A stretch of DNA of 9,000 bases from an uncultured Collinsella sp. (GCA_958421035.1 CATZKS010000080.1:1-9000); one strand, 5' to 3'. Positions 1 to 6,611 are shown, counted from the first letter of the stretch. Made by a program: numbers and translations. Notes: generated by a model not told the origin, from the sequence alone.

Positions 1-63
1 GGCAATACGCTTGAGGATCCTTAAAAGAAAGTCCAGTTTATCCTTCCCACTCCACTCCAAACC

Positions 64-85
64 GGACCTGATGGTCCAACTTTTT
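64..85 (+). terminator. Weak possible terminator hairpin, plus strand
   Basis: GGACC (64-68), a four-base loop and GGTCC (73-77) form a 5-bp hairpin, followed three bases later by five T (81-85). It could end a plus-strand transcript entering from outside the window. It has no T-tract on the minus strand, so it does not explain the end of the minus-strand gene at 124. The stem is short and the call may be chance. Confidence 0.25.
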
Positions 86-123
86 GTCCGCAGTCTCATC
101 TTATCGTTTTTGGTATTGAGCCT

Positions 124-591
124 TTATTTAAAGAAGATAAATCGAATAACAAGGGCAACTGCTATGGCCACAATGATCAAAAGCAGGATTGTCAGTCGAT
201 GCTGCTTGCGTCGTTTACTTGACGAAACGAAGATCGATTTTCCTTGTTTTGGCGTTTCGAGATAGCGAGCCGAATGCGTCAAGGTTTGCTTCGGTCGAGG
301 ACCTCTTTGTTGATGAGCGGCGGATGCTTTCAGTGGCTCATCACTAGCTGCGCTGTTTTTAGATAATGGTGCGTCTTTCAGATATACAGGGTCTCCTGAG
401 GCGACGCCCATATGTTTACGTCCCGTTTGGGCATCCTCGAGTGTTTGATATCGATTTCTCGTCACATACTCGGGCTCCGGATCATTAATGGGCTCTTGCG
501 AGATGTGGGGGCGGTGGAACCGTGGCGGCTGCGTGGAAGTATCTTCCCCCTGCGTCGGCATATACATTTTGTTCTGGTTTTGGTCGTCCAT
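124..591 (-). CDS. Small protein with hydrophilic N-terminus and C-terminal membrane anchor, function unknown
   Basis: This 155-residue protein matches no family I recognise. Residues 1-125 are polar, rich in Gln, Pro, Ser, Arg and Lys and probably disordered. A basic patch, KRRKQHR (about 126-132), leads into one strongly hydrophobic segment (about 133-152, LTILLLIIVAIAVALVI), and the chain ends RFIFFK. By the positive-inside rule the bulk should be cytoplasmic and held by a tail anchor. The ATG start at 591 is preceded by AAAGGG about four bases away, and a TACAAT hexamer lies further upstream. The gene is divergent from hsp20 and alone on its strand here. Its base composition is more AT-rich than the tilS-ftsH region. 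The coding call rests on the start context, the absence of stops and the sensible membrane segment. The function is unknown. Confidence 0.72.
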   Translation of the reverse strand: MDDQNQNKMYMPTQGEDTSTQPPRFHRPHISQEPINDPEPEYVTRNRYQTLEDAQTGRKHMGVASGDPVYLKDAPLSKNSAASDEPLKASAAHQQRGPRPKQTLTHSARYLETPKQGKSIFVSSSKRRKQHRLTILLLIIVAIAVALVIRFIFFK

Positions 592-630
592 GATGCCCTT
601 TAGCTCGTTACCAACAACGTGTACGCGCTC

Positions 631-636
631 ATTGTA
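631..636 (-). promoter_or_regulatory. Candidate -10 box of the small membrane-protein gene
   Basis: Read on the minus strand this is TACAAT (5 of 6 to TATAAT), about 40 bases upstream of the ATG at 591. No good -35 hexamer is seen 16-18 bases further upstream. The same hexamer precedes several other genes in this window, which raises its credibility. Confidence 0.4.
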
Positions 637-684
637 AGCCCCCTGTTATTTGTAGCTGCGAACATACTCGTTATATAAGCTCTG

Positions 685-697
685 GTTCAAAGAACCT
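685..697. repeat. Short perfect palindrome in the divergent spacer
   Basis: GGTTC, AAA, GAACC is a perfect 5-3-5 inverted repeat lying between the small membrane-protein gene and hsp20. Its position allows it to be an operator for either gene. No T-tract follows, so it is not a terminator. Confidence 0.35.
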
Positions 698-711
698 TAA
701 CCTTACTAAAA

Positions 712-732
712 CCTGAGTCATACACACTTAGA
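712..732. promoter_or_regulatory. Possible degenerate HspR (HAIR-like) site upstream of hsp20
   Basis: CCTGAGT, seven bases, then ACTTAGA matches the geometry of the actinobacterial HAIR element (CTTGAGT-N7-ACTCAAG). The left half matches at 6 of 7 positions and the right half at 4 of 7. A lone ACTCAAA half-site lies at 750-756. HspR represses chaperone genes in actinobacteria, including an hsp20 gene in mycobacteria. The site is about 136 bases before the hsp20 ATG and the match is partial, so this is tentative. Confidence 0.25.
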
Positions 733-774
733 TATGCTTATAGTACTGGACTCAAAAAACTTTATAGTCAATGT

Positions 775-804
775 ATATATAAGCAGTGTGTGGGCATATA
801 TAAG
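775..804 (+). promoter_or_regulatory. Probable hsp20 promoter region with a 21-bp-spaced ATATATAAG repeat
   Basis: ATATATAAG occurs at 775-783 and again at 796-804, exactly 21 bases apart. Each contains a usable -10-like TATATA or TATAAG. No convincing TTGACA-type -35 is seen at the normal spacing. Initiation after either copy would give a leader of roughly 55-80 bases before the hsp20 ATG at 868. A third TATATAAG lies at 673-680. That the promoter is in this AT-rich stretch is likely; the exact start is not established. Confidence 0.4.
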
Positions 805-847
805 AGCGTCAAAAGAAGTCCCAGTCACCTAGAAGATGGCTCGGCAG

Positions 848-859
848 TCCTAAAAGGAG
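848..859 (+). promoter_or_regulatory. hsp20 ribosome binding site, partly inside a small hairpin
   Basis: AAAGGAG (853-859) sits eight bases before the ATG at 868 and decides the start. TCCT (848-851) can pair with AGGA (855-858) across a three-base loop, placing the Shine-Dalgarno core in a short stem. A melting hairpin would suit heat control of translation, but four base pairs is marginal. Confidence 0.55.
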
Positions 860-867
860 TGGTAAAC

Positions 868-1299
868 ATGGCAAGCATGGTTCCTTATCGTTCGGTTTTT
901 GGCGTTCGTCCTTCTGCTAGCTCGTTGTTCGATCTGTTTGATGATATGACCGACCTTGCAAACAACTCGATTGCTTCCAAGGCGTTTCCCGTTGACGTTG
1001 AGGATAAGGGCGACGGCTATGAGGTCAAGGCCTATCTGACCGGCGTCGCCAAGGACGATATCGATGTCGAGCTCAATGAGGGCCGTCTGTCCATTAGCGT
1101 GAATGTCGAGGAAGACGAGGAGAACGAGGGGAAGAACTTCCTGCAGAAGGAGTTCAGCTCGTACAGCGCGACGCGTGGCGTGTATCTAAAGGACGCTTCG
1201 AGCGAGGGCCTCTCGGCTAAGTACGCTGACGGCATCCTGACCGTTACGGTTCCCAAGATCGTCGAGAAGAAGAACGTTACGAAGATCTCCATCGACTAA
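868..1299 (+). CDS. Hsp20 / alpha-crystallin family small heat-shock protein
   Basis: This is a 143-residue ATP-independent holdase chaperone that binds unfolding proteins in the cytoplasm as large oligomers. Residues 1-39 form the variable arm, which is rich in Ser, Phe and Asp. The alpha-crystallin domain covers about 40-130, with PVDVEDKGDGYEV at its start and the family signature A-K-Y-A-D-G-I-L-T-V-T-V-P-K (117-130). The C-terminal tail KISID carries the I-x-I motif that docks neighbouring subunits. Length is normal for bacterial Hsp20. The ATG at 868 is chosen over an in-frame upstream ATP-independent-looking extension starting near 790, because AAAGGAG lies just before 868 and the extension resembles leader sequence. 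The gene is monocistronic, convergent with the WalJ-like gene, and shares a terminator region with it. Heat-shock control is expected for the family; a HAIR-like site upstream is only partial. Confidence 0.93.
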   Translation: MASMVPYRSVFGVRPSASSLFDLFDDMTDLANNSIASKAFPVDVEDKGDGYEVKAYLTGVAKDDIDVELNEGRLSISVNVEEDEENEGKNFLQKEFSSYSATRGVYLKDASSEGLSAKYADGILTVTVPKIVEKKNVTKISID

Positions 1300-1325
1300 A
1301 TTCGTTGGTGTTCTGCGCTATTAAA

Positions 1326-1373
1326 AGACAGCAAAAGGGGCTGGGAAGCGATTCTCGGCCCCTTTTGCTGTCT
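1326..1373. terminator. Bidirectional intrinsic terminator between hsp20 and the WalJ-like gene
   Basis: The arms at 1326-1341 and 1358-1373 are perfectly complementary over 16 bp (AGACAGCAAAAGGGGC and its complement), with a 16-base loop. GGGGC/GCCCC followed by TTTT is present in both orientations, and on the minus strand the stem is followed by a further TTTT. It sits between two convergent genes, 26 bases after the hsp20 stop and 8 bases beyond the WalJ-like stop. A third GACAG at 1376-1380 can form an alternative small hairpin with CTGTC (1368-1372). Confidence 0.88.
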
Positions 1374-1381
1374 AGGACAGT

Positions 1382-2191
1382 CTATTGAATGGTTGCCGGC
1401 TGATACTGACTCGCGGGGCGTATCGAGAGTTTTCGCGATCCTTGGAGAAGGGTTGCGGAGCTGCCGACCTCGTCATCCAGGGTTGCGGCCAGAGCTTTGG
1501 CATAGCTTTTGACGGTAAGGCTCGGACGATTGTTATCTTGGCTGATATGCATGGCAATGAGCTGTTCGGTGCGATCGGTAACAAGTTCGCGCGCGGCTTC
1601 GGCGGCTTGGCTGTTGGAGAGGTGTCCCCTTGCAGACAGGATGCGCTCCTGAAGAAAGCGGGGATATTCTCCCTCGCGCAGCATGGTCACATCGTGGTTG
1701 CTTTCGAGTGCGAGGACTCGACAATCTTTGAGGGTGTTCATGGCTTGGCTCGATAGCTCTCCGGTGTCGGTGGCAAAGCCGATGGAATCATCGAGGGCGT
1801 CGAATCGATAACCGACTGGATTGATGACATCGTGTGATGTTGAGTAGGTTTGCACGTGGATGCCGGCAATGGATAGGGCGTCGCCGGGATCGAATTCCTC
1901 GACAGGCAGATGCGAAAGATTTTCTTTGCTCGAAAGAGTGCCCCTGCTGGCAAAGAGGGGGCCGTGCCAGTGCTTGCACCAGACATCGAGGCCCTTGATG
2001 TGATCGCTATGCTCATGAGTAATGAGAAGAGCCGAGACGTTGTCTGCCGAGAGTCCCAGTTCTGCCATGCGCTTTAATGTCTCGCGGCGAGAAAGACCGT
2101 CGTCAATCATGATGAGCCCCCGGGGGCCTTCGATGAGCGCGCAGTTGCCTTTTGAGCCGCTGCCAAGGATATGAAGGTGCAGACGAGACAT
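1382..2191 (-). CDS. Metallo-beta-lactamase-fold hydrolase, WalJ/YycJ-like
   Basis: This is a 269-residue cytoplasmic metal-dependent hydrolase. The N-terminus LGSGSKGNC (about 9-17) and the metal motif THEHSDH (58-64) are typical of the fold. Further probable ligands are H120/D121 (TSHD), D142 (ATDTG) and H215. ESNHD (163-167) and GHLSN (189-193) are characteristic of the WalJ/YycJ branch, proteins of similar length that are exonuclease-like and often sit beside the WalRK two-component genes. No walR or walK is in this window, so the link to cell-wall control cannot be inferred here. The ATG at 2191 is preferred, since an upstream TTG adjoining tilS would add 16 residues unlike the family. 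The ribosome binding site is weak (TTTGGA). The gene is divergent from tilS. Family assignment is firm, the substrate unknown. Confidence 0.9.
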   Translation of the reverse strand: MSRLHLHILGSGSKGNCALIEGPRGLIMIDDGLSRRETLKRMAELGLSADNVSALLITHEHSDHIKGLDVWCKHWHGPLFASRGTLSSKENLSHLPVEEFDPGDALSIAGIHVQTYSTSHDVINPVGYRFDALDDSIGFATDTGELSSQAMNTLKDCRVLALESNHDVTMLREGEYPRFLQERILSARGHLSNSQAAEAARELVTDRTEQLIAMHISQDNNRPSLTVKSYAKALAATLDDEVGSSATLLQGSRKLSIRPASQYQPATIQ

Positions 2192-2205
2192 AAGATTCCA
2201 AAGGA

Positions 2206-2211
2206 TACAAT
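2206..2211 (+). promoter_or_regulatory. Candidate -10 box of tilS in the divergent gap
   Basis: TACAAT matches TATAAT at 5 of 6 positions, 28 bases before the tilS ATG at 2240. The 48-base gap must hold the signals for both divergent genes. On the minus strand TATCCT (2207 to 2202) overlaps it and could serve the WalJ-like gene. No good -35 is visible for either. Confidence 0.4.
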
Positions 2212-2227
2212 GGGTGCGGACGAATAG

Positions 2228-2233
2228 AGGAGG
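2228..2233 (+). promoter_or_regulatory. Strong tilS ribosome binding site
   Basis: AGGAGG ends six bases before the ATG at 2240. This near-ideal Shine-Dalgarno sequence fixes the tilS start and supports the extended N-terminus of about 30 residues before the ATP-binding loop. Confidence 0.75.
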
Positions 2234-2239
2234 AAGCAA

Positions 2240-3778
2240 ATGCCTACGGTATCACAGCATTACGGACACCGTGCCGTGCCCGGGGCAGTCGATGAGACCC
2301 GAACGAGGCAGCAGGCTGCTCCTGTCGTGCTCATGGTATCAGGCGGCGCGGACTCGACGGCACTGCTTCTTATGGCGTGCACATCAAAGCTGGATATCCA
2401 AGACGGGCGCGGTGTTGCCCCCATTGCTCGCGAGCGCCTGCATGTGCTGCATGTAAACCATCATCTGCGCGGCAAGGCGTCCGATGGCGACGAGGCCTTT
2501 GTGCGTGAGCTCTGCGCGAAATATGGTTTACCGCTGTGCGTGGAGCACGCTTATTTTGATGGGGAGTCGGGCAATATTGAGGCCGCGGCCCGCGAAGTGC
2601 GCTATGCCGCGGCGCGGAGGTATGTTCGCGAGCTCTGCGCCCAGACGGGGGCACCGCGAACGGCGGCTCGTATCTGCACCGCGCACACGTCTTCGGATCG
2701 CGCGGAAACGTTTTTGATGAACGCGATTAAGGGTTCGGGCCCCGCTGGCCTATCGAGCATTCCTCGCCGGAGGAATATCGTGGTACGTCCCTTGCTCGAC
2801 CTAACTCATGGCGAGCTCGTGGGCTATCTACAGGTACATGGTCAGCCGTGGCGTGAAGACGAGAGCAATGAGGATATCTCGTATCTGCGAAACTACGTGC
2901 GCCATCGAGTAATGCCAGTGGTGGCGCAGCGCAACGCGAGCGTCTGCAAGACGATTGGCGCCGCCTGCGAGATCTTGGGCGATGAGGACGCGTTTTTGTC
3001 TCAGCTTTCGGCACAGGCGTTTCGAAGCTGTTTGCGCAAAGAGGCAGCGGGTGCGCTGGTGCTCGATGCCAGGCGCCTGGCTGCGGCCGAGGTGGTAATC
3101 GCGCGGCGCATCGTGCGACTGGCGATTAAGCGCATCGATCCGGACGCTCGTCCCGAGATGCGACATGTGGAGCGAGTCCTTTCCTGCGTTGCCGAGGGCA
3201 CCGGCTCGGTCACGCTTCCGGCGGGGATTGACGCACGCATTGAGTTTGGCATGCTGGCGTTTAAGGCGCCGGCGGCTCGCGAGGGCCTGGTCGCGGGCTG
3301 GGTTACCGTACCCGGTCGTTTGCCGTTGGGCGGGGGACGTATGCTGGTCACAGAACCGATGGCTGTTGAGTCGGGATGCGATATCGTGCGCCGCGCCCGT
3401 GAGCTTGCGGCTGCCGGGGAAGTGACAGCTTTGGTAGACGCGGCTGCCCTGGGTTTTGCCGACAGCGATAGTGAGCGGATCCTGGCGGGCTCGCGTGGCG
3501 AGATCCCTGCCGAGGCGCGATTGGCGCGCCTGTGGGTGGACGGTCCCGCGCCGGGAGACGTGATGTGCCCGTTAGGGATGAGTGGCCGAAGCAAGAAAGT
3601 ATCCGATTTGCTAGGTGAGGCTCGCATTCCCGTTTCCGAGCGCGCCGGCGTGCCCATGGTGAGAACGGCTCCGGGAGGTGCCGTGGTATGGGTCGCCGGA
3701 GTTCGCGCGGACGAGCGTTTTAAGTGCACGGCCGCAACGCGCGTGGCATATCTGCTCCGCGTGGTCGATGCGGAATAG
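2240..3778 (+). CDS. tilS: tRNA(Ile)-lysidine synthetase
   Basis: TilS uses ATP and lysine to convert cytidine 34 of the tRNA(Ile) CAU anticodon to lysidine, so that the tRNA reads AUA and is charged with isoleucine. The PP-loop SGGADS (34-39) binds ATP. HVNHHLRG (71-78), EAAAREVRY (about 114-122), GSGPAGL (165-171), RPLL (183-186), EDESN (206-210) and RNYVRHRVMP (about 217-226) follow in family order. The C-terminal substrate-binding domain is recognisable from PGDVMCPLGMSGRSKKVSDL to the end. At 512 residues it is longer than the E. coli enzyme, partly from an extended N-terminus. The usual AHHxDDQ-type motif reads TAHTSSDRAET, a deviation likely to be lineage-typical. The product is essential where AUA codons are used. 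The downstream neighbours hpt and ftsH are a widely conserved context. Confidence 0.95.
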   Translation: MPTVSQHYGHRAVPGAVDETRTRQQAAPVVLMVSGGADSTALLLMACTSKLDIQDGRGVAPIARERLHVLHVNHHLRGKASDGDEAFVRELCAKYGLPLCVEHAYFDGESGNIEAAAREVRYAAARRYVRELCAQTGAPRTAARICTAHTSSDRAETFLMNAIKGSGPAGLSSIPRRRNIVVRPLLDLTHGELVGYLQVHGQPWREDESNEDISYLRNYVRHRVMPVVAQRNASVCKTIGAACEILGDEDAFLSQLSAQAFRSCLRKEAAGALVLDARRLAAAEVVIARRIVRLAIKRIDPDARPEMRHVERVLSCVAEGTGSVTLPAGIDARIEFGMLAFKAPAAREGLVAGWVTVPGRLPLGGGRMLVTEPMAVESGCDIVRRARELAAAGEVTALVDAAALGFADSDSERILAGSRGEIPAEARLARLWVDGPAPGDVMCPLGMSGRSKKVSDLLGEARIPVSERAGVPMVRTAPGGAVVWVAGVRADERFKCTAATRVAYLLRVVDAE

Positions 3779-3829
3779 CGTCCCACGCCTGCTATTCTGT
3801 GCGACGTTGACGGTATTCCCGCGCTGATG

Positions 3830-3860
3830 GCGCACGGGCTGGTAAATTTACCCCGTGCGC
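3830..3860. repeat. Compound palindrome between tilS and hpt
   Basis: GCGCACGG (3830-3837) pairs with CCGTGCGC (3853-3860). Inside it, after GCT, lies the perfect 12-base palindrome GGTAAATTTACC (3841-3852). As DNA it looks like an operator; as RNA it is a stable stem-loop. No T-tract follows, so it is not a standard terminator. It ends four bases before a -10-like TAGAAT, so it occupies the -35 region of the probable hpt promoter. Confidence 0.6.
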
Positions 3861-3869
3861 TGCTAGAAT
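3861..3869 (+). promoter_or_regulatory. Candidate extended -10 promoter for hpt-ftsH
   Basis: TGCTAGAAT contains the extended -10 TGn followed by TAGAAT (5 of 6 to consensus), 57 bases before the hpt ATG. The -35 position is poor (TGGTAA at 18-base spacing) and lies within the palindrome at 3841-3852. Initiation would be near 3876. An extended -10 can work without a good -35. Confidence 0.45.
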
Positions 3870-3925
3870 GTGTAGTTCGCGTCCATACGGCGGTGTGTGG
3901 GCGATAAGCACAAGAAAGGGTTGTC

Positions 3926-4474
3926 ATGGCTTCTCAACATCCGGATATCGAGAAGGTTCTGTTCACGCAGGAGGATATCGACGGTATCGTCTCTCGCCTG
4001 GGCGAGGAGATTACGCGCGACTACGCGGGTAAGGATCTGGTGCTGATTGCGGTCCTGCGCGGCGCCGTGGTCTTTATGGGCGACCTGATGCGTAAGATCG
4101 AGCTGCCGACCAACATCGATTTCATGGCTGTTTCGAGCTACGGCGACGGTGTGAAGTCCTCGGGTATCGTGCGTATCATTAAGGACCTGGATATCGACAT
4201 CCGCGGTCGCGACGTGCTGATCGTCGAGGACATTCTGGACTCGGGTCTGACGCTCAAGTATCTGATGAAGAACCTCGAGAGCCGCAAGCCCGCTTCTCTG
4301 GAGGTCGCCGCCTTCCTGTGGAAGGACGTTGAGGACCGCGTCTCGGCCATCACGCCCAAGTATGTTGGAACCCATTGCCCCGATGCCTTTGTGGTGGGCT
4401 ACGGCCTCGACTATGCCGAGCGCTATCGCAACCTTCCGTATCTGGGCATTTTGAAACCGGAGGTTTATTCGTAA
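3926..4474 (+). CDS. hpt: Hypoxanthine(-guanine) phosphoribosyltransferase
   Basis: This cytoplasmic purine-salvage enzyme transfers phosphoribose from PRPP to hypoxanthine or guanine, giving IMP or GMP. At 182 residues it has the normal bacterial length. VLRGAVVFMGDL (43-54) is the loop region that binds pyrophosphate. SSYGDG (70-75) is the flexible active-site loop. VLIVEDILDSGLTL (97-110) is the PRPP-binding motif with the invariant acidic pair E101-D102. The C-terminal FVVGYGLDYAERYRNLPYLG (155-174) is the family's purine and metal-site region. The ATG follows AAAGGG (3915-3920) at five bases. The gene is followed after a single base by ftsH, so the two are co-transcribed and probably translationally coupled. 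Preference between hypoxanthine and guanine cannot be read from the sequence. Confidence 0.96.
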   Translation: MASQHPDIEKVLFTQEDIDGIVSRLGEEITRDYAGKDLVLIAVLRGAVVFMGDLMRKIELPTNIDFMAVSSYGDGVKSSGIVRIIKDLDIDIRGRDVLIVEDILDSGLTLKYLMKNLESRKPASLEVAAFLWKDVEDRVSAITPKYVGTHCPDAFVVGYGLDYAERYRNLPYLGILKPEVYS

Positions 4475-4475
4475 G

Positions 4476-6611
4476 ATGCCCGACGACCGTAACGACAACA
4501 ATTCCCAGACTCCCCGGGACCCAAAGATCCCGGGGATGCCCGGAGGCAAGAAGCCCACGCGTACGGGCTGGCTGTATTTTCTTTTGGCTTGCGCGCTTCT
4601 GGGCTATGCCTTCTTTAATATGGGTTCCGGCTTTGCCAGCTCCAGCAATACCGTTAAGCTCGCGACGAGCGAGATGGTCAGCGCCATCAAGCAGGATCGC
4701 GTCGAAGATCTGACCTATACGGTTCAAGACGGAAGCGTGACGGGTCATTACTGGAAGACAAAAAAGGACAAGGGCGATACGAGCGAGCTCAAGAGCTTCT
4801 CTTCGACCTATGTCGGCTCCGATTCGCTTGCCGAGCTCATGGCGGAGCACCCCGATACCAAGTACATCGTCAACACCAACGATCCCGATTTTTGGGGCGA
4901 CTTGGCGATGAGTGTGCTTCCGACGATCGCCCTTATCGCCATCATGTTCTACTTTATGCGCCAGATGATGGGCGCCAACAACAGGAACATGCAGTTTGGC
5001 AAGACCAACGCCAAGACCAACGAGGCCACACGCCCCAAGGTCAAGTTTGAAGACGTTGCCGGAGTGGACGAGGCAGTCGAGGAGCTCGAGGAGATCCGTG
5101 ACTTTTTGAGCGATCCGGATCGCTATCGCAAGCTGGGCGCCAAGATCCCACGTGGCGTGTTGCTGGTTGGCCCTCCGGGCACCGGTAAAACGCTGCTGGC
5201 CAAGGCCGTTGCCGGCGAGGCGGGCGTGCCGTTCTTTAGCATCTCGGGTTCCGACTTTGTCGAGATGTTCGTAGGTGTCGGCGCCAGCCGTGTGCGTGAC
5301 CTCTTTAAGGAGGCCAAGTCCCAGGCCCCGTCGATCATCTTCATCGATGAGATCGATGCCGTGGGACGTCAGCGCGGAGCTGGCTTGGGCGGCGGTCACG
5401 ACGAGCGCGAGCAGACGCTCAACCAGCTGCTGGTCGAGATGGACGGCTTTGAGGAAAGCGAGTCGGTCATCCTGATCGCTGCGACCAACCGTCCTGACAT
5501 CCTGGATCCGGCATTGCTGCGTCCCGGCCGTTTTGACCGTCAGGTTACGGTCGACCGTCCGGATGTGAAGGGCCGCGAGCAGATCTTGCGCGTGCATGCC
5601 GAGAACAAGCCGATGGACGAGGACGTTAAGTTTGAGAAGCTCGCCCAGATGACCGTTGGCTTTACTGGTGCCGATTTGGCGAACCTGCTCAACGAGTCTG
5701 CGCTGCTGGCCGCCCGCCGTCATCGTTCCGTGATCTCGATGGACGAGGTCGAGGAATCGATGGAGCGCGTGATTGCCGGACCGCAGCGCAGGGGTCGCGT
5801 GATGACCGAGGCCGAGCGCACCACGATTGCCTACCACGAGAGCGGTCACGCCCTGGTGGGCCACATCCTGGAGCACTCCGATCCGGTCCACAAGATCTCG
5901 ATCGTCAGCCGCGGTCAGGCTCTGGGCTACACGCTGCAGCTTCCGCAGGAGGACCACTTCCTCAAGACCAAGAACGAGATGCTCGACGAGCTCGCCGTGT
6001 TCTTGGGCGGTCGCGTTGCCGAGGAGCTCATGTGCGATGACATTACGTCGGGCGCGAGCAACGATCTGGAGCGCGCAACCAAGATGGCGCGCGAGATGGT
6101 CACGCGCTTGGGCATGAGCGAGGAGCTGGGCACGCAAGTGTTTGGCGAGGCGCAACATCAGGTGTTCCTTGGTCGCGATTACGCCGATCACCAGGATTAC
6201 TCCGAGGAGACAGCGCGCCGCATCGATATCGAGGTTCAGCGCATTATGCGTGAGGCCCATCGTCGTGCGGTCGAGATCCTGGACGCCCGTCGCGATCAGC
6301 TCGATCTGATGGCGAAGGTGCTGCTTGAGCGCGAGACCGTCGAAGGCGACGCCGTGAACGCCCTGCTCGACAACGAGTGGGAGGCCTACCTTGAGCGCGA
6401 GGACGATATCCTGGCGGCCAAGGAGGAGCGCAATGCCAAGGCGGCCGGCATGCCGACCAAGAAGCGCGCGCCTCGTATGAGCGAGGAGGAGCTGGCGGCT
6501 GATGCCGCGGCCTTTGCGCAGGCGGCCATGCAGGAGGATGCCGAAGCCGCATCCGATGGTGCTGACGATGACCATGCCGTCGCCGAAGCCGACGCCGACG
6601 CCGACAAATAG
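4476..6611 (+). CDS. ftsH: ATP-dependent zinc metalloprotease FtsH
   Basis: FtsH is a hexameric AAA+ protease of the cytoplasmic membrane that extracts and degrades misfolded membrane proteins and some regulators. The 711 residues show TM1 (about 32-49), a roughly 90-residue extracytoplasmic domain, and TM2 (about 144-161). Next come Walker A GPPGTGKT (232-239), Walker B IIFIDEID (287-294) and the second region of homology with probable arginine fingers R352 and R355 (RPGRFDR). The zinc motif is HESGH (454-458), with the third ligand probably D530 (GASND). After about residue 645 the chain becomes an Ala/Asp/Glu-rich tail ending ADADADK, which is less conserved and probably disordered. The start is ATG 4476, one base after the hpt stop; GGAGG (4459-4463) is 12 bases away, longer than ideal, consistent with coupling to hpt translation. 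All catalytic residues are present. Confidence 0.97.
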   Translation: MPDDRNDNNSQTPRDPKIPGMPGGKKPTRTGWLYFLLACALLGYAFFNMGSGFASSSNTVKLATSEMVSAIKQDRVEDLTYTVQDGSVTGHYWKTKKDKGDTSELKSFSSTYVGSDSLAELMAEHPDTKYIVNTNDPDFWGDLAMSVLPTIALIAIMFYFMRQMMGANNRNMQFGKTNAKTNEATRPKVKFEDVAGVDEAVEELEEIRDFLSDPDRYRKLGAKIPRGVLLVGPPGTGKTLLAKAVAGEAGVPFFSISGSDFVEMFVGVGASRVRDLFKEAKSQAPSIIFIDEIDAVGRQRGAGLGGGHDEREQTLNQLLVEMDGFEESESVILIAATNRPDILDPALLRPGRFDRQVTVDRPDVKGREQILRVHAENKPMDEDVKFEKLAQMTVGFTGADLANLLNESALLAARRHRSVISMDEVEESMERVIAGPQRRGRVMTEAERTTIAYHESGHALVGHILEHSDPVHKISIVSRGQALGYTLQLPQEDHFLKTKNEMLDELAVFLGGRVAEELMCDDITSGASNDLERATKMAREMVTRLGMSEELGTQVFGEAQHQVFLGRDYADHQDYSEETARRIDIEVQRIMREAHRRAVEILDARRDQLDLMAKVLLERETVEGDAVNALLDNEWEAYLEREDDILAAKEERNAKAAGMPTKKRAPRMSEEELAADAAAFAQAAMQEDAEAASDGADDDHAVAEADADADK
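6582..6605 (+). repeat. Short hexamer tandem repeat at the end of ftsH
   Basis: GCCGAA is followed by three GCCGAC units, encoding the Ala-Glu-Ala-Asp-Ala-Asp-Ala-Asp tail just before the final Lys and stop. Because the unit is six bases, copy-number change by slippage would keep the frame and only lengthen or shorten the acidic tail. Confidence 0.6.

Noticed and set aside
14..21. AGGATCCT palindrome near the left edge
   Set aside because: An 8-bp palindrome is expected by chance and has no associated signal.
11..265. An 84-codon plus-strand frame at the left edge
   Set aside because: It overlaps the end of the better supported minus-strand gene, and the product is basic and without a clear start signal.
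3001..3927. A 308-codon minus-strand frame opposite tilS
   Set aside because: It is antisense to a clear TilS. The product is Arg/Ser/Thr/Ala-rich and without domains, as expected from GC-rich mirror frames.
3863..4558. A 231-codon minus-strand frame opposite hpt
   Set aside because: It is a shadow of a complete Hpt with all motifs, with no ribosome binding site or family match.
4350..6575. A 741-codon open frame on the minus strand opposite ftsH and the end of hpt
   Set aside because: It is a codon-bias shadow. The plus strand encodes complete FtsH with all motifs, and the antisense product is His/Leu/Val-rich without recognisable domains or a start context.
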